From the NCBI GenBank assembly GCA_021829515.1, contig JAKBPM010000013.1, forward strand, positions 1 through 26,733: a DNA stretch of 26,733 nucleotides, in the 5' to 3' direction. The notes under the pieces are model-generated. The model was not told the origin of the DNA. It saw nothing but the letters and a program-made list of their open reading frames with translations, and ran no database searches. Position 1 is the first letter of the stretch. Each line of letters opens with the position of its first letter. Below are positions 22,842 through 26,733 of the stretch, piece by piece. This stretch comes from Nitrospirota bacterium. Lineage in GTDB: Bacteria > Nitrospirota_A > Leptospirillia > Leptospirillales > Leptospirillaceae. The translations under genes were made by a program, and so were the position numbers.

Positions 22842-24648
22842 GAACCGACTTTTGACGCTTCAGCCTCATCCTGAGAGCCTCAAGCGCTCCAGAGCTGACG
22901 CCTTTTACCTGACTTGCATCAGAAAAAGTCCGGGGGTTTGCCTTTCTCAGACGAACCATCATTTCAGTCGAAATCCCAGGGACATCTTCTTGCAGGATTG
23001 AAGGAGGAATGATCGTCTCGGCTGCCAATGGACTCCGCGAATCATGGATCTGAATATACCCCTCATATTTGACCTCAGACTCAAAAGCAATCTTCCAGGA
23101 TATTGGCCATGAACACAAAGCGGAGGAATCTTCGGAAAAGAGATCATCAAAAGACATTTCAGGCCTTTTCAATTGATCAATCGCCTTTTTCCCGTCAATA
23201 ACCTTACGGGAGATCTCTCCCCTCCCCGCAGAAAATTCCTCCATCTTTTGAAGGAATCCCTCTTTCTGGTCTTCCCCCAACAATCCAAGTTCAATGGCGA
23301 CCGGAGAGAGACGCATATCCGCATTGTGATAGCGAAGGGAGAGACGATTTTCCGCTCTTGAGGTGAACATCCGATAAGGCTCGTCAATTCCCTGGGTTAC
23401 AAGATCATCAACCATGACACCGAGATACGATAACGACCGGTCCGGATACCAGAAGGAAGAGCCGCGGGCATAAGCTGCGGCGTTGATTCCGGCTACAAGT
23501 CCCTGCCCCGCGGCCTCTTCATAACCAGTCGTCCCATTAATCTGCCCTGCAAGAAAAAGATTTTCCAGATGTTGAACCTTTAAACCATGATCAAGCTGAT
23601 CCGGAAAAACGAAGTCGTATTCCACCGCATAACCGGGGCGCATGATGGCGGCTCTTTCAAGACCGGGGATCGATGCGACGATCTGTTCCTGAACATCGAC
23701 CGGTAGACTCGTGGAGATTCCGTTTGGATAGACCTCATCGATTCCAAGACCCTCCGGCTCAATAAAAATGTGGTGGGAGTCCCGGTCAGGAAACTTGACG
23801 ATTTTATCTTCAATAGAAGGGCAATATCGGGGACCAATCCCGCGGATTTTTCCGCTGTAGAGGGGTGAGCGGTCAAGGTTGTTTCGGATGATCTCTGATG
23901 TTTGGGCCGTTGTCCTGGTCAGATGACAAGGAATTTGAGCACCTTCATAAAAAATCCCGGTTGTTTTTCCAGAGAAAAAAGAAGGAGGATCATCCCCAGG
24001 CTGAATCGTTAATTTTGCCCAGTCTATGGTTTTGCCTGATAATCTTGGTGGTGTCCCGGTTTTAAGGCGGCCGAGCTGAAGCCCCAGATCTTCCGATAGA
24101 GGTCTGGAAAGTCGTTTTGAAGCCCGGTCTCCGGATCGTCCTCCTTCAAGAGTGGAAAAGCCCTGATGAAGGATACCCGAGAGAAAGGTCCCCGTCGTCA
24201 AAACAAAGGATTTCCCGGAAATTCTGGTCTCGTCGTGAAGAAGAAGAGATTGGACCTTCCCTCCTATCACCTCAACGCCGACAACCTCTCCTTGCCTCAA
24301 CGAGAGACCCGGATAGGACTCCAGTAGTCTTCTCGCCAAATCACGATAGCGATACCGGTCGGTCTGGACCCGCAGAGCCTGAACAGCATAACCTTTCCGG
24401 GTATTCAGCATACGAAACTGGAGCCCGGACTGATCTGCAAGCCGTCCCATGCCCCCGCCCATAGCCTCAATTTCTGCAACAATATGCCCTTTACCGATCC
24501 CTCCCACGGAAGGATTGCAGGACATTTGCCCGATCATATCAAGATTCAGCGTGATCAGAAGAGTGCGGAGACCCATCCGGCAGGAAGCCAATGCAGCCTC
24601 AATACCAGAATGACCTCCTCCTACAACGACCACATCCCATGAATTCAC
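22831..24648 (-). CDS. mnmG: tRNA uridine-5-carboxymethylaminomethyl modification enzyme MnmG
   Basis: MnmG is the FAD-dependent partner of MnmE that makes the cmnm5 group at U34 of certain tRNAs. The 605-aa protein has the FAD-binding GGGHSGIEAA near residues 10-19, followed by NLDMIGQMSCNPSVGGIGKGH, GLQFRMLNTRKG, TGTFLSG, GRLKTGTPPRL, RYCPSIEDK and GTTGYEEAAGQGLVAG. The motif is usually GGHAGCEAA; here A-to-S and C-to-I differ. The start is GTG with GGAGG 4 nt upstream. The gene begins 12 nt after mnmE. Confidence 0.97.
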   Translation of the reverse strand: MNSWDVVVVGGGHSGIEAALASCRMGLRTLLITLNLDMIGQMSCNPSVGGIGKGHIVAEIEAMGGGMGRLADQSGLQFRMLNTRKGYAVQALRVQTDRYRYRDLARRLLESYPGLSLRQGEVVGVEVIGGKVQSLLLHDETRISGKSFVLTTGTFLSGILHQGFSTLEGGRSGDRASKRLSRPLSEDLGLQLGRLKTGTPPRLSGKTIDWAKLTIQPGDDPPSFFSGKTTGIFYEGAQIPCHLTRTTAQTSEIIRNNLDRSPLYSGKIRGIGPRYCPSIEDKIVKFPDRDSHHIFIEPEGLGIDEVYPNGISTSLPVDVQEQIVASIPGLERAAIMRPGYAVEYDFVFPDQLDHGLKVQHLENLFLAGQINGTTGYEEAAGQGLVAGINAAAYARGSSFWYPDRSLSYLGVMVDDLVTQGIDEPYRMFTSRAENRLSLRYHNADMRLSPVAIELGLLGEDQKEGFLQKMEEFSAGRGEISRKVIDGKKAIDQLKRPEMSFDDLFSEDSSALCSWPISWKIAFESEVKYEGYIQIHDSRSPLAAETIIPPSILQEDVPGISTEMMVRLRKANPRTFSDASQVKGVSSGALEALRMRLKRQKSVHGG

Positions 24649-24660
24649 GATTCCTCCAAA

Positions 24661-26013
24661 CTACTTCCCGATACAAAAGGTTGAAAAGATCCGGTCATAA
24701 ACTTCTTCATGAGAGACGACACCAAACAGATCCTCCCACTCTCTGCGCATTTGCTCAAGTCTGTGAAGTGACTCGAGAAACTGGCCTGCAGAAAGCGGAA
24801 TCCGCGCCTGCCTCATTGACCGTTGAAAACGCTGTAGCAAATCCAGGCGGATTGGAGAAGAATCCCCTCCAGAGTTTACGGATCCACCCTCATAATAGAT
24901 CCTCGCCCGTTCACCTATTGCCATTAAGAGCTCGGGAAGCCCCCTTCCCGTTCTGGAAGAAACGGGGTAAAGGACGGAAGGAGCAGGAGAAAGCTCCTTT
25001 AGAAAACGGTTGAGGGAGCCCTTTGGAAGAAGGTCCGACTTGTTCAGGACTGTCAGAAACTCTCCCGTGTGGTTCAGTAAGACAGGAGAAGGATCTTCGG
25101 GAGTCCGCAGGAATATCCCAAGAGAAATCTCTTTCAGGAGAGATTTTGTCATCCGGATTCCCTCTTTTTCAAGAGGATCATCTGTAACCCGAATGCCCGC
25201 TGTGTCCAGAAGGATCACATCCCCAAAAGCGGTTTGATAGCGACCTTCGATAACATCCCTTGTTGTTCCCGGAACGGTCGAGACTATTGCTCTCGACTCT
25301 CCGAGAATACGGTTAAAAAGGCTCGATTTCCCGGTATTGGGATGGCCGACAAGAGCGACGGTGAATCCGGATCGCTTTTTCAGCCCCCGTTTTTGATCCC
25401 GTACCATGGACGAAAGTTTTAGCAGGATCTGGTCCATGCGGCCAAGGAGATCTGAAAGCTCAGGAGCTTCCTCATCGGGAAGATCCAGGTGATCCACTAC
25501 GACATAAAAATGAGCCAGAAGGGCGACCAGATCCTCCCTGAGACGAGCCAAAGGATCATCCGAAGGAGATATAAAGTTTTTTAAACCCTGCAGATAAGTT
25601 TGATAGGAAGGAGCCTGAATCATCCTGTTCAGGGATTCAGCCTTTAAAAGGGTCATCTTCTTGTGCAAAAAAGCCCTGTAGGAAAACTCTCCAGGTTTTG
25701 CCGTACGGGCACCAAGGGAAATGAGCAGATTCTGGATTTTGCGGAGAGAATGGGGATTTCCATGCATCTGGAACTCTAGGATATCTTCCCCTGTAAAGCT
25801 GTCGGGCGCTCGGAAATACAAAACAATCCCTTCATCAACAGGAATCCCGTCCAAATTGATAACAGAAGTCAGATAAGCGTGTCGGGGGGTGGGGGATTCC
25901 GGAAAGGGAGAAAGAACCTTCCCAAAGGTGGAGAGCAGATCGGGCCCCGACAGACGCACGATCCCCAAGGGACCGGGAACCAAGGGTGTCGCCAGGGCAA
26001 CGATCTGGTCCAT
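24661..26013 (-). CDS. mnmE: tRNA modification GTPase MnmE
   Basis: MnmE works with MnmG on U34 modification. The N-terminal tetrahydrofolate-binding domain (about 1-115) precedes a helical domain with an inserted GTPase. G1 is GHPNTGKS (223-230), G2 TVPGTTRD (246-253), G3 DTAG (270-273) and G4 NKSD (324-327). The C-terminal CIGK (Cys447) is intact. The length is 450 aa. The ATG has AGGAG 6 nt upstream. It starts 15 nt after yidC and is followed 12 nt later by mnmG. Confidence 0.97.
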   Translation of the reverse strand: MDQIVALATPLVPGPLGIVRLSGPDLLSTFGKVLSPFPESPTPRHAYLTSVINLDGIPVDEGIVLYFRAPDSFTGEDILEFQMHGNPHSLRKIQNLLISLGARTAKPGEFSYRAFLHKKMTLLKAESLNRMIQAPSYQTYLQGLKNFISPSDDPLARLREDLVALLAHFYVVVDHLDLPDEEAPELSDLLGRMDQILLKLSSMVRDQKRGLKKRSGFTVALVGHPNTGKSSLFNRILGESRAIVSTVPGTTRDVIEGRYQTAFGDVILLDTAGIRVTDDPLEKEGIRMTKSLLKEISLGIFLRTPEDPSPVLLNHTGEFLTVLNKSDLLPKGSLNRFLKELSPAPSVLYPVSSRTGRGLPELLMAIGERARIYYEGGSVNSGGDSSPIRLDLLQRFQRSMRQARIPLSAGQFLESLHRLEQMRREWEDLFGVVSHEEVYDRIFSTFCIGK

Positions 26014-26028
26014 GACTTTCTCCTGATG

Positions 26029-26733
26029 TCAGGCGGACTGTTTTTTCAGGTAACTCGTCGTCAGATATTGCTGAAGGATCGTCAGCATATTGTTGACCAG
26101 CCAATAAAGAACAAGTCCAGACGGAAAATTCAAGAAGAAAAAAGTCATGATGACAGGAACGACCATCATGACTTTCTGCTGTACAGGATCCGGAGAGGCC
26201 GGATTCAGACGGTATTGGAGAATCATTGTCAAACCCATCAGTACAGGAAGGATATAGTAAGGATCCTTCAGGGAAAGATCATGGATCCAGAGCATAAAGG
26301 GGGCCTGACGAAGCTCCACCGTATTGTTCAGAATATTATAAAGGGCGACGAAAACAGGGATCTGGACCAACATTGGCAAACATCCGCCAAGGGGATTGAC
26401 CCGCCGTTCCTTATAAAGCGCCATTAAAGCCTGATTGAGGGCTGCCTTGTCGTCTTTATACTGATTCTGGAGTTTCTTGATTTCTGGCTGAAGTGTCTGC
26501 ATCTGGTGAATGCTTCGATAACTCATGAACGCCAGTGGAGAAAAGATCAGCTTGATGATGATCGTCACCAGAATGATCGCCAGACCATAATTATGAAAAA
26601 CGTGGTGAAGATAGGTCATCAGGAGAAAAAGCGGTTTGGCAATGAGACTGATGAACATGATCCGGCCAAACATGAACCATCCGAAATCGATCGTATCAAT
26701 CAGCGAAGGGTTTTGGGCTTTTAGAAGCGAGTA
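26029..26733 (-). CDS. yidC: membrane protein insertase YidC (partial, N-terminus beyond the window)
   Basis: YidC inserts and folds inner-membrane proteins. The frame is open to the window edge at 26733, so the N-terminal part is cut off; an ATG at 26673 lies inside the gene and is not its start. About 235 C-terminal residues are visible. They carry a segment ending in IDFGWFMFGR, then the five-helix insertase core: NYGLAIILVTIIIKLIFSPL, the cytosolic QMQTLQPEIKKLQNQYKDD hairpin, NPLGGCLPMLVQIPVFVALYNIL, and FPSGLVLYWLVNNMLTILQQY. The gene order yidC-mnmE-mnmG-rsmG fits an origin-proximal region. Confidence 0.96.
   Translation of the reverse strand, partial: YSLLKAQNPSLIDTIDFGWFMFGRIMFISLIAKPLFLLMTYLHHVFHNYGLAIILVTIIIKLIFSPLAFMSYRSIHQMQTLQPEIKKLQNQYKDDKAALNQALMALYKERRVNPLGGCLPMLVQIPVFVALYNILNNTVELRQAPFMLWIHDLSLKDPYYILPVLMGLTMILQYRLNPASPDPVQQKVMMVVPVIMTFFFLNFPSGLVLYWLVNNMLTILQQYLTTSYLKKQSA

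Noticed and set aside
1..26733. CRISPR array, insertion sequence or prophage
   Set aside because: No spaced direct repeats, transposase, integrase or phage structural gene was seen. All long ORFs resolve to housekeeping or small membrane genes.

Overview
This is a housekeeping stretch of a Gram-negative bacterial chromosome. LpxC, a lipobox protein, a bactofilin and LspA point to a diderm cell. Base composition looks near 50% GC (estimated by eye). Genes are closely packed, and five of the selected starts are TTG. An archaeal-type PEP carboxylase together with the general gene content suggests a Nitrospirota lineage such as Leptospirillum. That placement is an inference from gene content, not a database result. 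I saw no insertion sequence, phage gene, integrase or CRISPR array.

Layout. 1-5750: tRNA-Val(CAC) on the minus strand, divergent from a plus-strand run of ileS, lspA, a TPR protein and an RluD-type pseudouridine synthase. 5751-8161: a minus-strand pair, a polyprenyl diphosphate synthase and a DUF1015 protein, ending in a strong terminator. 8162-8732: a long non-coding gap whose 3' part may be a decayed gene. 8733-9949: a small two-helix membrane protein coupled to a site-2-type metalloprotease. 9960-10742: an inositol-monophosphatase-family enzyme on the minus strand. 10948-13405: a CopD-like membrane protein, archaeal-type PEP carboxylase and a small three-helix membrane protein. 13603-14511: lpxC. 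14587-15643: a bifunctional-nuclease-domain protein overlapping a lipoprotein gene (minus strand). 15899-16547: a [2Fe-2S] ferredoxin convergent with a TusA-family protein. 16548-16988: an operator-like inverted-repeat cluster followed by a 43-codon membrane-protein gene and a terminator.

17019-26733 is read on the minus strand and is the classic origin-proximal block: yidC (cut by the window edge), mnmE, mnmG, rsmG, a parS site, parA, parB, a bactofilin, mnmA, a DEDDh exonuclease and rnc. From parA to the exonuclease every junction overlaps by a few bases, which implies translational coupling. dnaA and oriC would be expected just beyond position 26733, by analogy with other genomes.

The genes serve translation and tRNA modification (ileS, tRNA-Val, mnmE/mnmG, mnmA, RluD-type synthase, rsmG), chromosome segregation (ParABS plus bactofilin), RNA processing (rnc), envelope building (lspA, lpxC, polyprenyl synthase, yidC) and anaplerotic CO2 fixation (ppcA). 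I found no obvious new multi-gene system. The least explained items are the unlisted 43-aa membrane protein with its repeat-rich upstream region, the two-helix protein/M50 protease pair, and the ParB-bactofilin fusion of operons.
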